Source: Actinomadura livida (GTDB lineage: Bacteria > Actinomycetota > Actinomycetes > Streptosporangiales > Streptosporangiaceae). From it: a DNA stretch of 64,000 bases. Numbering within the stretch: position 1 is the first letter of the stretch; the number at the start of each line of letters is the position of its first letter. The notes beneath the pieces were generated by a model. The model was not told where the DNA came from, did not search any database, and worked only from the letters and a program-made list of their open reading frames with translations. A program made the position numbers and the translations under genes. Location: assembly GCF_014648675.1 (NCBI RefSeq), contig NZ_BMRO01000014.1, positions 60,360-124,359 of the forward strand, in the 5' to 3' direction. Of this stretch, positions 17,556 to 24,700 are shown in pieces.

Positions 17556-18014
17556 ATGCACAAGGCCGACGCCCGTACACCCGACCGCCTCCGGCGCACC
17601 GCGAGCTGGTTGATCAACCTGGCGTCCACGCACAGCCACCGCCTGGTCAGCGAGGGGTTCGCCGCCGCCGGAGCCCGCGGCTACCACTACCGGCTGCTCG
17701 CCGCCCTCGACGAGTACGGGCCGTCCAGCCAGGCCGCCCTCGGTCGGCACACCGGCATCGACCGCAGCGACGTCGTCGCCGCCCTGAACGAACTCGCCGC
17801 CAAGGCCCTGATCGACCGCTCCCCCGACCCGTCCGACCGGCGCCGCAACGTCATCACCCTCACCCCGGCCGGCGCCCGCCACCTGGACGAACTGCAGAAG
17901 GTCGTGGACCGCATCCAGGACGACCTCCTGGCACCCCTCACCCCCGCCGAACGCGACCAGCTCACCGCCCTGCTGGCCCGCGTCACCGACCACCACGCCA
18001 AGAGCCGCCCATGA
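17556..18014 (+). CDS. MarR-family transcriptional regulator
   Basis: A 152-residue winged-helix repressor. The recognition part is SSQAALGRHTGIDRSDVVAALNELAAKALI (about residues 50-80); the wing DPSDRRRNVITLTPAG follows at about 88-103. Its ATGA stop/start overlap with the GNAT gene (18011-18014) indicates co-translation. It probably binds the TTGG-N5-CCAA repeats just upstream. Confidence 0.92.
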   Translation: MHKADARTPDRLRRTASWLINLASTHSHRLVSEGFAAAGARGYHYRLLAALDEYGPSSQAALGRHTGIDRSDVVAALNELAAKALIDRSPDPSDRRRNVITLTPAGARHLDELQKVVDRIQDDLLAPLTPAERDQLTALLARVTDHHAKSRP

Positions 18015-18514
18015 TCCGCCTCGTCGAACTCCCCACCGCCACGATGACCGCCCTCCTGAACGGCGACCTGACCACGGCGAGCACCACGGCCGGGGTGCCC
18101 CTCACCGACTACTTCGTCACCGACGAGGCGAAGGCTCTCTGGCGCTTCCGCCTCGACCAGCTCGCCCGCGAACCGGGACACGCCCCCTGGATCGTCCGGG
18201 CAGCCGTGGCGGAGCCCGACGGCGTGGTCGTGGGCCACGCCGGCTTCCACGGCGCTCCGACCGCGGACGGCCGGGTCGAGGTCGCCTACTCCGTCGACCC
18301 GGCCCACCGCCGCCGCGGACACGCCCGCGCGATGCTCGCCGCCCTCCTGGCCCGCGCCGATGCCGAACCTTCGGTCACGACCGTCCGCGCGTCGATCAGT
18401 CCGGACAACGCCGCGTCACTGGCGACGATCGCGGGCCACGGCTTCGTCCACGTCGGCGAGCAATGGGACGAGCAGGACGGCCGCGAACTCCTCTTCGACC
18501 GCCCCGCCCACTGA
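18011..18514 (+). CDS. GNAT-family N-acetyltransferase
   Basis: A 167-residue acetyltransferase. The acetyl-CoA pyrophosphate loop is RRRGHARAML (about residues 100-109), preceded by the beta4 strand VEVAYSVDPAHR. The C-terminal SISPDNAASLATIAGHGF is the conserved motif B. Its start overlaps the marR stop by four bases. The substrate is unknown; genes coupled to marR often modify the toxic compound being sensed. Confidence 0.9.
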   Translation: MIRLVELPTATMTALLNGDLTTASTTAGVPLTDYFVTDEAKALWRFRLDQLAREPGHAPWIVRAAVAEPDGVVVGHAGFHGAPTADGRVEVAYSVDPAHRRRGHARAMLAALLARADAEPSVTTVRASISPDNAASLATIAGHGFVHVGEQWDEQDGRELLFDRPAH

Positions 18515-18516
18515 CC

Positions 18517-19491
18517 TCAGCCGCCGGCGGTGAGCAGGGTCTTGCCGAACGCGGTGCGCCCCTCGATGACCGCATGCGCCGCCCCGGCCTGCTCCAGCGG
18601 GAACGTCTGCCCGATGACCGGTGCGACCGCCCCCGCGGCGGCCTCGCGCAATGCCTGCCCGACATACCGCATGCGGTCACGGTCGGCCAGCTGCACGGCC
18701 TCGATCCCCGTCACCGCCACACCCCGCTCGTCCGCGGTCCGCCGGTCGATGCTGGCGAAACGCCCGCTGGGCGTGCCATGGGCGGAGAACCGTCCTCCGC
18801 GAGCGGCGAGCGTGAATGCGGTCTCCCCGAGCGCGCCGCCGACGTTGTCCAGGACGACGTCCGCACCGTGCTCGCCGAACACCGCCCGCGCCTGCTCGAC
18901 CCAGTCGGGCTGAGCGGAGTCGATCACGGCGTCGGGGCCGAGTTGCGCGACCCGCTCCAGCTTCGCGCCACGGGCGACCGCGACCACACTCGCCGCACGG
19001 GCCCGCGCGAGCTGCAAGCACAGCAACCCGAGGCCGCCGCTCGCCCCGACCACGAGCACGCGATCCTGCGGACCGACCTTCGTCACGTCGAACAGCGCGA
19101 GCGCGGTCACTCCGTCATGCAACAGGCCCGCAGCCACCGTGAGGTCGACCTCGTCGGGCACCACCGCCATCGCCTCGACCGCTACTACGGCACGATCGGC
19201 GTAACCGCCTTCACCCCCGGTGTGCGCCACCACTCTCTGACCGCGAAACCCCGGGTCGACTCCCGCGCCCACCTGCACGACCCGGCCGGCGACCCCGTTT
19301 CCGGGCACATAGGGCGGACGCATCGGCCAGTAGTCCTGACCGGCCCCTGAGCGCACCATCGTCTCCAGCCACAACGTGTCGATCACCTCCACGCCGACCA
19401 GGACCTCTCCGGCACCCGGCTCAGGATCAGGCGTCTCGACCACCTGGAACACTTCCGGACCACCGAACTCCGACACCACCGCTGCACGCAC
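18517..19491 (-). CDS. zinc-type dehydrogenase / quinone oxidoreductase (MDR superfamily)
   Basis: An NADPH-dependent medium-chain reductase of about 324 residues. The N-terminal GroES-like part starts RAAVVSEFGGPEVF, and the cofactor motif is VVGASGGLGLLCLQLA (about residues 145-160). No structural zinc Cys cluster is visible, which favours the quinone oxidoreductase branch. GTG 19491 fits the family start; GTG 19524, with GAGGGAG upstream, is possible. It lies behind a MerR-type promoter and is divergent from a merR gene. Confidence 0.9.
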   Translation of the reverse strand: MRAAVVSEFGGPEVFQVVETPDPEPGAGEVLVGVEVIDTLWLETMVRSGAGQDYWPMRPPYVPGNGVAGRVVQVGAGVDPGFRGQRVVAHTGGEGGYADRAVVAVEAMAVVPDEVDLTVAAGLLHDGVTALALFDVTKVGPQDRVLVVGASGGLGLLCLQLARARAASVVAVARGAKLERVAQLGPDAVIDSAQPDWVEQARAVFGEHGADVVLDNVGGALGETAFTLAARGGRFSAHGTPSGRFASIDRRTADERGVAVTGIEAVQLADRDRMRYVGQALREAAAGAVAPVIGQTFPLEQAGAAHAVIEGRTAFGKTLLTAGG

Positions 19492-19551
19492 CGCACCCAC
19501 ACTCCGTCCTGTTATTCGTCCCACCAGGGCGACTCCCTCGCGGTGCCCGCT

Positions 19552-19582
19552 ACGCTAAAACCTCAACATTTGTTGAAGTCAA
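19552..19582 (-). promoter_or_regulatory. MerR-type promoter with 19-base spacer
   Basis: Minus-strand TTGACT (19582-19577) and TAGCGT (19557-19552) are exactly 19 bases apart. The spacer holds the dyad TCAAC-N4-GTTGA (19563-19576). This architecture is classic for activation by DNA distortion in the MerR/SoxR family. It faces the quinone oxidoreductase gene, and merR starts 18 bases away on the other strand. Confidence 0.65.
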
Positions 19583-19599
19583 GCGCCGTGGAGGTCATC

Positions 19600-19965
19600 G
19601 TGCAGCCGTACCTGACGGTCGGAGAACTGGCTCGCGCCGCCGGAGTGGCCGCCTCAGCCGTGCGGTTCTACGAGACCCATGGCCTGCTGACCAGCGAACG
19701 CACCGCGGGCAATCAGCGCCGGTTCCGAGAGCCGGACGTCTGCCGGACCAAGGTCATCCGCGTGGCCCAACGCGTCGGGCTGTCCATCGCGGAGATCAAG
19801 ACGATGTTCCACGAGCTCCCCGCCGATCCGGCCGTCGCCGACTGGGAGCGGCTGACCGAGCGCCTCATGGCGGAGGCCGACGACCGGATACGCCAACTGC
19901 GCAGCGTCCTGGACGACATCGCAAGCGGCGAACCACTATGCGAACTCCAGCCGGCCGCCACCTGA
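19600..19965 (+). CDS. MerR-family regulator (SoxR-like architecture)
   Basis: A 121-residue regulator: LTVGELARAAGVAASAVRFY helix-turn-helix, then a wing with RRFREPDVCRTKVI and a C-terminal dimer coil. GTG 19600 follows a perfect GGAGGTCATC. It lacks the four-Cys [2Fe-2S] motif of SoxR; only Cys residues near 48 and 116 are visible. It probably activates the divergent oxidoreductase. Confidence 0.9.
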   Translation: MQPYLTVGELARAAGVAASAVRFYETHGLLTSERTAGNQRRFREPDVCRTKVIRVAQRVGLSIAEIKTMFHELPADPAVADWERLTERLMAEADDRIRQLRSVLDDIASGEPLCELQPAAT

Positions 19966-19976
19966 CCCGAACCGGC

Positions 19977-20366
19977 TCACCGAAGCTCGGCCCACGTGAC
20001 CTTCCCGCCCTCGTTGAGGGGACGGACGCCCCACGCCCGCACGAGCTCCGCCATCAGCGCCAGCCCCCGCCCGGACGTCGCGGCGCAGTCGTCGGGCTGG
20101 ATCGCGGGCCGTCCCTCACCGCCGTCCCACACCTCCACGACGACGAGGCCGTCGCGCTCGCCGCGGAGCACCCGCACGACGATCGGCGGCTTCCCGTGCC
20201 GGTAGGCGTTGGTGACCAGCTCGCAGACGACGAGCCGCCCCACGTAGTCGTCGCCGATCCCCCACTCCGCGAACCGCGCGGCAAGAAACCGCCGCGCCAC
20301 CCGCGGAGCCTGATCAGTCGCATCGAGCACAAGCGTGGAGACCTCGGAGACACATGCAGTTCGCAT
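19977..20366 (-). CDS. RsbW-like ATP-binding protein (HATPase)
   Basis: A 129-residue GHKL ATPase of the anti-sigma/anti-anti-sigma kinase type. The N box is CELVTNAYRHG (about residues 49-59), the G1 box VWDGGEG and the G2 box SGRGLALMAEL. There is no sensor domain. In actinobacteria such small ATPases are paired with Scr1-type XRE and DUF397 genes, as here: it is divergent from the XRE gene across about 118 bases. ATG 20366 is the start. Confidence 0.88.
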   Translation of the reverse strand: MRTACVSEVSTLVLDATDQAPRVARRFLAARFAEWGIGDDYVGRLVVCELVTNAYRHGKPPIVVRVLRGERDGLVVVEVWDGGEGRPAIQPDDCAATSGRGLALMAELVRAWGVRPLNEGGKVTWAELR

Positions 20367-20484
20367 CGCGACAACCCTCGACGTTCGGACCTGTGTGAAC
20401 TACGCCACAGAGTCACGTCATCACGCTAAGTTCGCACGTGTACACAGTGCAGCCGGAACAACACGGAACGCGGAGGCTCCCCCC

Positions 20485-21342
20485 ATGGCCACCAACGCGC
20501 CCCCCAATCCCAAGGACAGCATGTGGGCCTTCATCGCCTACTACCTGCGCTTCTGCCGCACCCAGCGAAGCCTCTCCGGCGAAGCCACGGGACGCCTCAT
20601 CAACGCGAGCAAGGCGACCGTTTCACGCATAGAAAACGGCGTCGACCGCCTGGACGGGCAACGCGCGGCCCTGCTGGACAAGGCTTGGGAGACGGGCGGC
20701 GTGTTCTCCCTGCTCGTCTGGTACGCCAGCATCGGCCACGACCCGCAGTGGCTCGCCCAACTCTCGACCTTCGAACAACGGGCCCGCATCATTCGGGTCT
20801 TCGAGCCGCTCCTGATCTCCGGCCTCCTCCAAACTGAGGAGTACGCCCGAGCGCTTCTGACAGGTGGAGGCACGCCTGACCCCGAGCCGTTCGTGACGGA
20901 GCGGATGCAACGCCAAGGCGTTCTCGACCAGGCGTTCGTCATGCTGCTGCTCAGCGAGGCCACTTTGAGGTGGCCGGTCGGAAGCCCCCGGATCATGCGC
21001 GACCAGCTCGTACACCTTCTCGAGGTCGCCGAGCGGCCGAACATTGTTCTCCATGTGATCCCCCAGACATTCGAGACCGGCGCCTATCCAGGACTGGATG
21101 GTGGTCTCAAACTCGTGACGGGGGATGATTTCGGTGAGGTGGCCTATACCGAGTCGATGGGCGGGGGGCGGCTTATATCGTCTCCGGGAGAGGTCGCAGC
21201 GATGGCAATCAGGTTCGCGCGGATCAGTGCTAAGGCTCTCCCCGAGCACCAGTCCACGGAGCTGATCAAGACGGCTATGGAGGCCTATAGTGAAGACGAC
21301 GTGGCGAAAGAGCAGTCACAGCGGAACACAGGGTGGAAGTGA
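20485..21342 (+). CDS. WhiJ/Scr1-type XRE regulator (DUF5753)
   Basis: A 285-residue regulator. The N-terminal helix-turn-helix (about residues 15-75, LRFCRTQRSLSGEATGRLI then SKATVSRIENG) precedes a DUF5753 ligand-binding domain with IRVFEPLLISGLLQTEEYAR and the YLGLDGG-like AYPGLDGGLKL. ATG 20485 follows GGAGG. The last 53 bases overlap the DUF397 gene in another frame. Families of such triads control differentiation and antibiotic genes in streptomycetes. Confidence 0.92.
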   Translation: MATNAPPNPKDSMWAFIAYYLRFCRTQRSLSGEATGRLINASKATVSRIENGVDRLDGQRAALLDKAWETGGVFSLLVWYASIGHDPQWLAQLSTFEQRARIIRVFEPLLISGLLQTEEYARALLTGGGTPDPEPFVTERMQRQGVLDQAFVMLLLSEATLRWPVGSPRIMRDQLVHLLEVAERPNIVLHVIPQTFETGAYPGLDGGLKLVTGDDFGEVAYTESMGGGRLISSPGEVAAMAIRFARISAKALPEHQSTELIKTAMEAYSEDDVAKEQSQRNTGWK

Positions 21343-21466
21343 CTGTGTCGAAGTCGGCCGCTTCCCTGACTCCATCGCCATCCGAGACTCCAAGAACCCG
21401 GACGGCCCCGAACTGCGCGTCACGCGTGAGACCTTCCGGACCCTAATGGCGGGCCTCAAGCGTTGA
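21290..21466 (+). CDS. DUF397 small acidic partner protein
   Basis: A 58-residue protein starting at GTG 21290 behind GGAGG (21279-21283) and ending at TGA 21464-21466. It starts MKTTWRKSSHSGTQGG and continues SDCVEVGRFPDSIAIRDSK, the WRKSSxS...DCVEVA...VAVRDSKxPxGPxL signature of DUF397, ending FRTLMAGLKR. It overlaps the XRE gene by 53 bases in a different frame, so translation is coupled. DUF397 proteins are thought to modulate the partner XRE regulator. Confidence 0.9.
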   Translation: MKTTWRKSSHSGTQGGSDCVEVGRFPDSIAIRDSKNPDGPELRVTRETFRTLMAGLKR

Positions 21467-21506
21467 CCCAAGCCCCTGGGCGGGCGGTTCGTGGGAGAGT
21501 GGCGGG

Positions 21507-22241
21507 ATGCCTGGCGCGCGGTATGGGATGGATGCGCCCTATGGGTTCGGCTTCGTGGGCCTGGTGGTGCTGGGGTTCTGGGTGACCGGGCTGGTGATGG
21601 CGGTCACCGCCGATCTGGCCGCCGCGCTGCCCGCGCTGGTCTCCGGCACCCTGCTGGCGGGATGCCTGGCCCTGAGCCTGCACGCCACGCTGCGCGGCAA
21701 GTTCCTGGTCTGGCGGGACGTGCTGGACGAGCTGGACCTGCGCGGCGACGAACGGCTGCTCGACCTCGGCTGCGGACGCGGCGCCGTCCTGCTGGCCGCC
21801 GCCCGGCGCCTCCCGCGGGGCCGGGCGGTCGGCGTGGACCTGTGGCGCGGACGGGACCAGTCCGGCAACAACCCGGCGGCGACCCTGCGCAACGCCCGCG
21901 CCGAAGGCGTCGCCGACCGCGTCCACGTGCAAGGGGGTGACCTGCGCAGACTCCCGTACGCGGAGGCGAGCTTCGACCTGGTCGTGTCCAGCCTGACGGT
22001 GCACACCATCTTCGGCGCGGACGCCCGCGCCCAGGCGGTCACCGAGGCGTACCGGGTGCTGCGGCCGGGCGGCCGCCTGCTGATCGCCGACCTGGCGCGG
22101 ACCCCCCGCGAGTACGCCGCGGTGCTGGACCGGCTGAACGCCCAGGACATCCGCGTGCGCGGCCTCGGCTGGCGCGCGTGGTGGGGCAGTCCGTGGGTCC
22201 CGACCCGCCTGCTCACCGCCCGCAAACCGGCCACCCCTTGA
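21507..22241 (+). CDS. membrane-anchored class I methyltransferase
   Basis: A 244-residue protein. Two N-terminal transmembrane helices (about residues 14-34 and 40-62) precede a SAM-dependent methyltransferase domain with motif I LLDLGCGRGAVLLAAARRLP and a C-terminal VLRPGGRLLIADL. The acidic residue after strand 2 is in VGVDLWRG. Small actinobacterial methyltransferases of this form are widespread; the substrate is unknown. It is convergent with a DHFR-like gene across a hairpin. Confidence 0.87.
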   Translation: MPGARYGMDAPYGFGFVGLVVLGFWVTGLVMAVTADLAAALPALVSGTLLAGCLALSLHATLRGKFLVWRDVLDELDLRGDERLLDLGCGRGAVLLAAARRLPRGRAVGVDLWRGRDQSGNNPAATLRNARAEGVADRVHVQGGDLRRLPYAEASFDLVVSSLTVHTIFGADARAQAVTEAYRVLRPGGRLLIADLARTPREYAAVLDRLNAQDIRVRGLGWRAWWGSPWVPTRLLTARKPATP

Positions 22242-22287
22242 ACACACTCTCCGGCATGATCCAGGCCCCATGGTCACCCGGTGTCCC

Positions 22288-22312
22288 GCGGCCGCCCGCC
22301 GTTGGCGGCCGC
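22288..22312. terminator. bidirectional hairpin between convergent genes
   Basis: A nine-base perfect stem GCGGCCGCC (22288-22296) / GGCGGCCGC (22304-22312) with a seven-base loop lies between the methyltransferase stop and the DHFR-like stop. There is no T-run, as is common in high-GC actinobacteria. Confidence 0.55.
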
Positions 22313-22314
22313 TG

Positions 22315-22941
22315 CTAGGTGAGGGCGGCGACGCCCTGATATTCGGCTCGGGGTGCCTGGCCGGTCACCTCGTATTCGAGGAGCAGCAGGCCGTTCGGGG
22401 TGGCCTCGTGGCCGCGCAGGCGGAGCCCGGACGGGGTGCCCGCGCGAGTCAGCAGCCGCCGGCCGCTTCGCAGGACCGCGGGGGCGACCACCAGGCGGAG
22501 CGTGTCCACGAGACCCGCTTCCAGTAGCGAATCGCCGAGGCGCGAGCTGCCATGAATCTGGAGTTCCCGGCCCGGCCGTGCCTTCAGGTCGGTGACCGCC
22601 TGGACCGCGTCGCCCTTGAGGACGGTCGTGGGGTTCCAGGTCCCTTCGGTGAGGGTGTTCGTCACGACGTACTTCGGCAGGGTGTTCATCCGCTCGGCGA
22701 ACGGGTCGGCCGGGTCGGTGATCTGCGGCCAGTCGCGGGCGAAAGCCTCGTAGGTCCGCCGTCCGAGCAGGAGGCCGTCGGCGAGGTCGAGCCAGTCCGA
22801 GGCGCGCCTCACGAAGGCCGGGTCCATGTGCGGGACGAGCCAGCCGCCGCGGGCGAACCCGTCGCTGGTGTCCTCGTCCGGCGAGCCGGGGCCCTGGCTG
22901 ACCCCGTCGAGCGTGACGAACTCCGTAATGACGATCTTCAT
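22315..22941 (-). CDS. dihydrofolate reductase-like protein (RibD C-terminal domain)
   Basis: A 208-residue DHFR-fold protein starting MKIVITEFVTLDGVSQGPG, with LLLGRRTYEAFARDWP (about residues 58-73), KYVVTNTL and the LRLVVAPAVLRSGRRL strand. Such proteins are NADPH reductases of unknown substrate, often used by RibD-like enzymes. Its ATG overlaps the AHSA1 stop (22938-22941), the third gene of an arsR-AHSA1-DHFR operon. Confidence 0.9.
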   Translation of the reverse strand: MKIVITEFVTLDGVSQGPGSPDEDTSDGFARGGWLVPHMDPAFVRRASDWLDLADGLLLGRRTYEAFARDWPQITDPADPFAERMNTLPKYVVTNTLTEGTWNPTTVLKGDAVQAVTDLKARPGRELQIHGSSRLGDSLLEAGLVDTLRLVVAPAVLRSGRRLLTRAGTPSGLRLRGHEATPNGLLLLEYEVTGQAPRAEYQGVAALT

Positions 22942-23414
22942 CGGGTGCCTTCCACGTGTGCTGCGAGCTGGGCGGCGACCGTCCCCCAGCCGTCGGCGAA
23001 TCCGAGCTTGTCGTGCTGCGCGCGGGCCTCGGGGGTCCCGTGCCGGACGACGATCCGGTAGTCCGTGCCGTCCGGGTGGTCGGTCAGCGTGATCGTGGCG
23101 GTCATCGCGACCGGTTCGGGCCTCGCGGGGCGCCAGGCGCTGTCGATCGCGTTGGTGAACACCAGCCGCTCCACCTCGTCGATGGCGACGAAGCACGCGT
23201 CCATGTGCGGGACGTACTCGGCCCCGTCGTCGCTGAGGCTCGTCACGAACGCGCCGCCGGGGCGCACGTCCAGGCGGTCGACCCGGCACAGCGAAGGCGC
23301 CGGGGTCCACCACCGCGCGAGCTGGGATGGATCGGTCCAAGCGCTCCAAATGGCCGCGCGCGGGGCACGGATGACGCGCTCCAGGGCTAGGTCGAGGTCG
23401 GGATCGAAAGTCAT
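22938..23414 (-). CDS. SRPBCC/AHSA1-family protein
   Basis: A 158-residue START-like protein: LERVIRAPRAAIWSAWTDPSQLARWW (about residues 11-36) and GTDYRIVVRHGTPEARAQHD near the end. It overlaps both neighbours by four bases (stop with DHFR-like, start with arsR). AHSA1-like proteins coupled to ArsR regulators bind hydrophobic ligands. The exact role is unknown. Confidence 0.9.
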   Translation of the reverse strand: MTFDPDLDLALERVIRAPRAAIWSAWTDPSQLARWWTPAPSLCRVDRLDVRPGGAFVTSLSDDGAEYVPHMDACFVAIDEVERLVFTNAIDSAWRPARPEPVAMTATITLTDHPDGTDYRIVVRHGTPEARAQHDKLGFADGWGTVAAQLAAHVEGTR

Positions 23415-23749
23415 GTCCGGTTCTCCTCCGGATCGGTGACGAGCTGTTCCAGCCGGTCGGTGCGGCCTTCCCAGATCCGGCGCTGCTCCGCGAGCCAGTC
23501 GTCCACCAGCGCGAGCCGCTCCCGGTTGAGCACGCAGGTGCGCACCCGGCCGGACTTGACCGTGCGGATGAGGTCGTTCGCCTCCAGGGTCCGCACGTGC
23601 TTCATGAACGAGGGCAGCGTCATGGGGAACTCGCGGGCGAGGTCGCCGACGCTCGCGGGCCCGAGGCCGAGCCGCCGGACGACCTCGCGCCGCGTCGGGT
23701 CGGCCAGGGCGACGAACACCCCGTCGAGCTGCGCCGAATACTGTGCCAT
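23411..23749 (-). CDS. ArsR-family transcriptional regulator
   Basis: A 112-residue winged-helix regulator: VFVALADPTRREVVRRLGLG, then LAREFPMTLPSFMKHVRTLEANDLIRT as the recognition region. No metal-binding Cys pair is visible, so it belongs to the non-metal ArsR group that leads AHSA1 operons. ATG 23749 (MAQYSAQLDG) is chosen over an upstream in-frame ATG. ATGA overlap with the AHSA1 gene. Confidence 0.9.
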   Translation of the reverse strand: MAQYSAQLDGVFVALADPTRREVVRRLGLGPASVGDLAREFPMTLPSFMKHVRTLEANDLIRTVKSGRVRTCVLNRERLALVDDWLAEQRRIWEGRTDRLEQLVTDPEENRT

Positions 23750-23808
23750 ACGGCTAAGTATGCACGCTCGCAACAGTTAGCGCAACGGCTAAGTGTTCGA
23801 CGCGCGGC

Positions 23809-24051
23809 GAGATCGACATGGCCCGGGAGCTCGCCGGTGACCGCGTCGTCAGCGTGAACGCCGGCGACGTGGGCGGCCAGGCCCTCGCGGCCGGGCTGGT
23901 GGACGAGGTGGCGATGGACATCGTGCCGGTGGTGTTCGGGTCGGGCAAACGCTACTTCGGCGGCATCGCCGGGCAGCATCTGCTGGAGGATCCCGCCGTG
24001 GTCATCCAGGGGGACGGGGTGCTCCACCTGAAGTTCAAGGTGCGCCGCTAG
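23809..24051 (+). pseudogene. C-terminal fragment of a DHFR/RibD-like protein
   Basis: Eighty codons encode only the last part of a DHFR-like reductase: ELAGDRVVSVNAGDVGGQAL, LVDEVAMDIVPVVFGSGKRYFG and a final VIQGDGVLHLKFKV strand. The N-terminal 100 or so residues with the cofactor site are absent, and no frame upstream supplies them. It lies next to an intact relative (22315-22941) but is not a recent copy of it. Confidence 0.7.
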
Positions 24052-24077
24052 CGCGGCGCCACGGCCGCGCCGCCGCC

Positions 24078-24464
24078 TCAGGCGGTCTGGTGGAGTTGGA
24101 TCAGGTTGCCGCAGGTGTCGTCCAGGACGGCCGTGGACACCGCGCCCATGTCGGTGGGTTCCTGGACGAAGCGCACGCCCAGCCCGCGCAGGCGGTCGTA
24201 CTCGGCCTTGACGTCGTCCACGGTGAACGACGTGTACGGGATGCCGTCCGCCACCAGGGCCTCCTTGAACGGCTTCACCGCCGGGTGGCCGCTCGGTTCG
24301 AGCACCAGCTCGGGGCCGTCCGGCGCCTGCGGGGACACGACGGTCAGCCAACGGGCCCCGCCCATCGGAATGTCCTGCTTCTTCACGAAGCCCAGCACTT
24401 CGGTGTAGAAGCGCAGCGCCTTCTCCTGGTCGTCGACGAGCACGCTCGCCAGGTCGATCCTCAT
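24078..24464 (-). CDS. VOC/glyoxalase-family protein
   Basis: A 128-residue vicinal-oxygen-chelate protein. It has IDLASVLVDDQEKALRFYTE at the N-terminus, LVLEPSGHPAVKPFKEAL in the middle and the terminal DDTCGNLIQLHQ. The usual metal His/Glu pattern is partly present. Its ATG overlaps the stop of an interrupted arsR gene (ATGA, 24461-24464), so it was the second gene of a two-gene operon and may have lost its promoter. Confidence 0.9.
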   Translation of the reverse strand: MRIDLASVLVDDQEKALRFYTEVLGFVKKQDIPMGGARWLTVVSPQAPDGPELVLEPSGHPAVKPFKEALVADGIPYTSFTVDDVKAEYDRLRGLGVRFVQEPTDMGAVSTAVLDDTCGNLIQLHQTA

Positions 24465-24574
24465 GCCGGTCCCCTCTCCCCGTCCGCGTCACCGTCACGG
24501 CCGCCGGACGTCCTGAGCCACCGCTCGACGATCGGTTCGAGCGGCCGCGGGTTGATGTAGTGAAACTTTTGACG
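24461..24574 (-). pseudogene. 3' part of an arsR gene cut by an insertion sequence
   Basis: The minus-strand frame reads RQKFHYINPRPLEPIVERWL then RTSGGRDGDADGERGPA and stops at 24461-24463, overlapping the VOC start. QKFHYIN...PL is the conserved ArsR end strand after the wing. It has no start of its own and directly abuts the insertion sequence. The N-terminal half of the same gene lies at 26263-26469. Confidence 0.75.
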
Positions 24575-24700
24575 CGCTCCCCGGCCTGAAGGGCCGGGGA
24601 TTCAGCCTGTGCCGCGCGTGCGGCACTTCTGCGGCTTCCTGTTTCACCGGGTCCCGCCCTGCGCTATGCGGCGGGTCTTACGGTCCCTCCGCAGGCGTTT
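24575..24700 (-). ncRNA. candidate omega/reRNA of TnpB
   Basis: In IS200/IS605 elements the guide RNA of TnpB covers the 3' end of tnpB and the adjacent element end, running into flanking DNA. The corresponding region here is the last bases of tnpB (stop 24664-24666) through the hairpin at 24579-24599. The guide would then be arsR-derived flank below 24575. Only position and hairpin support this. Confidence 0.35.
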
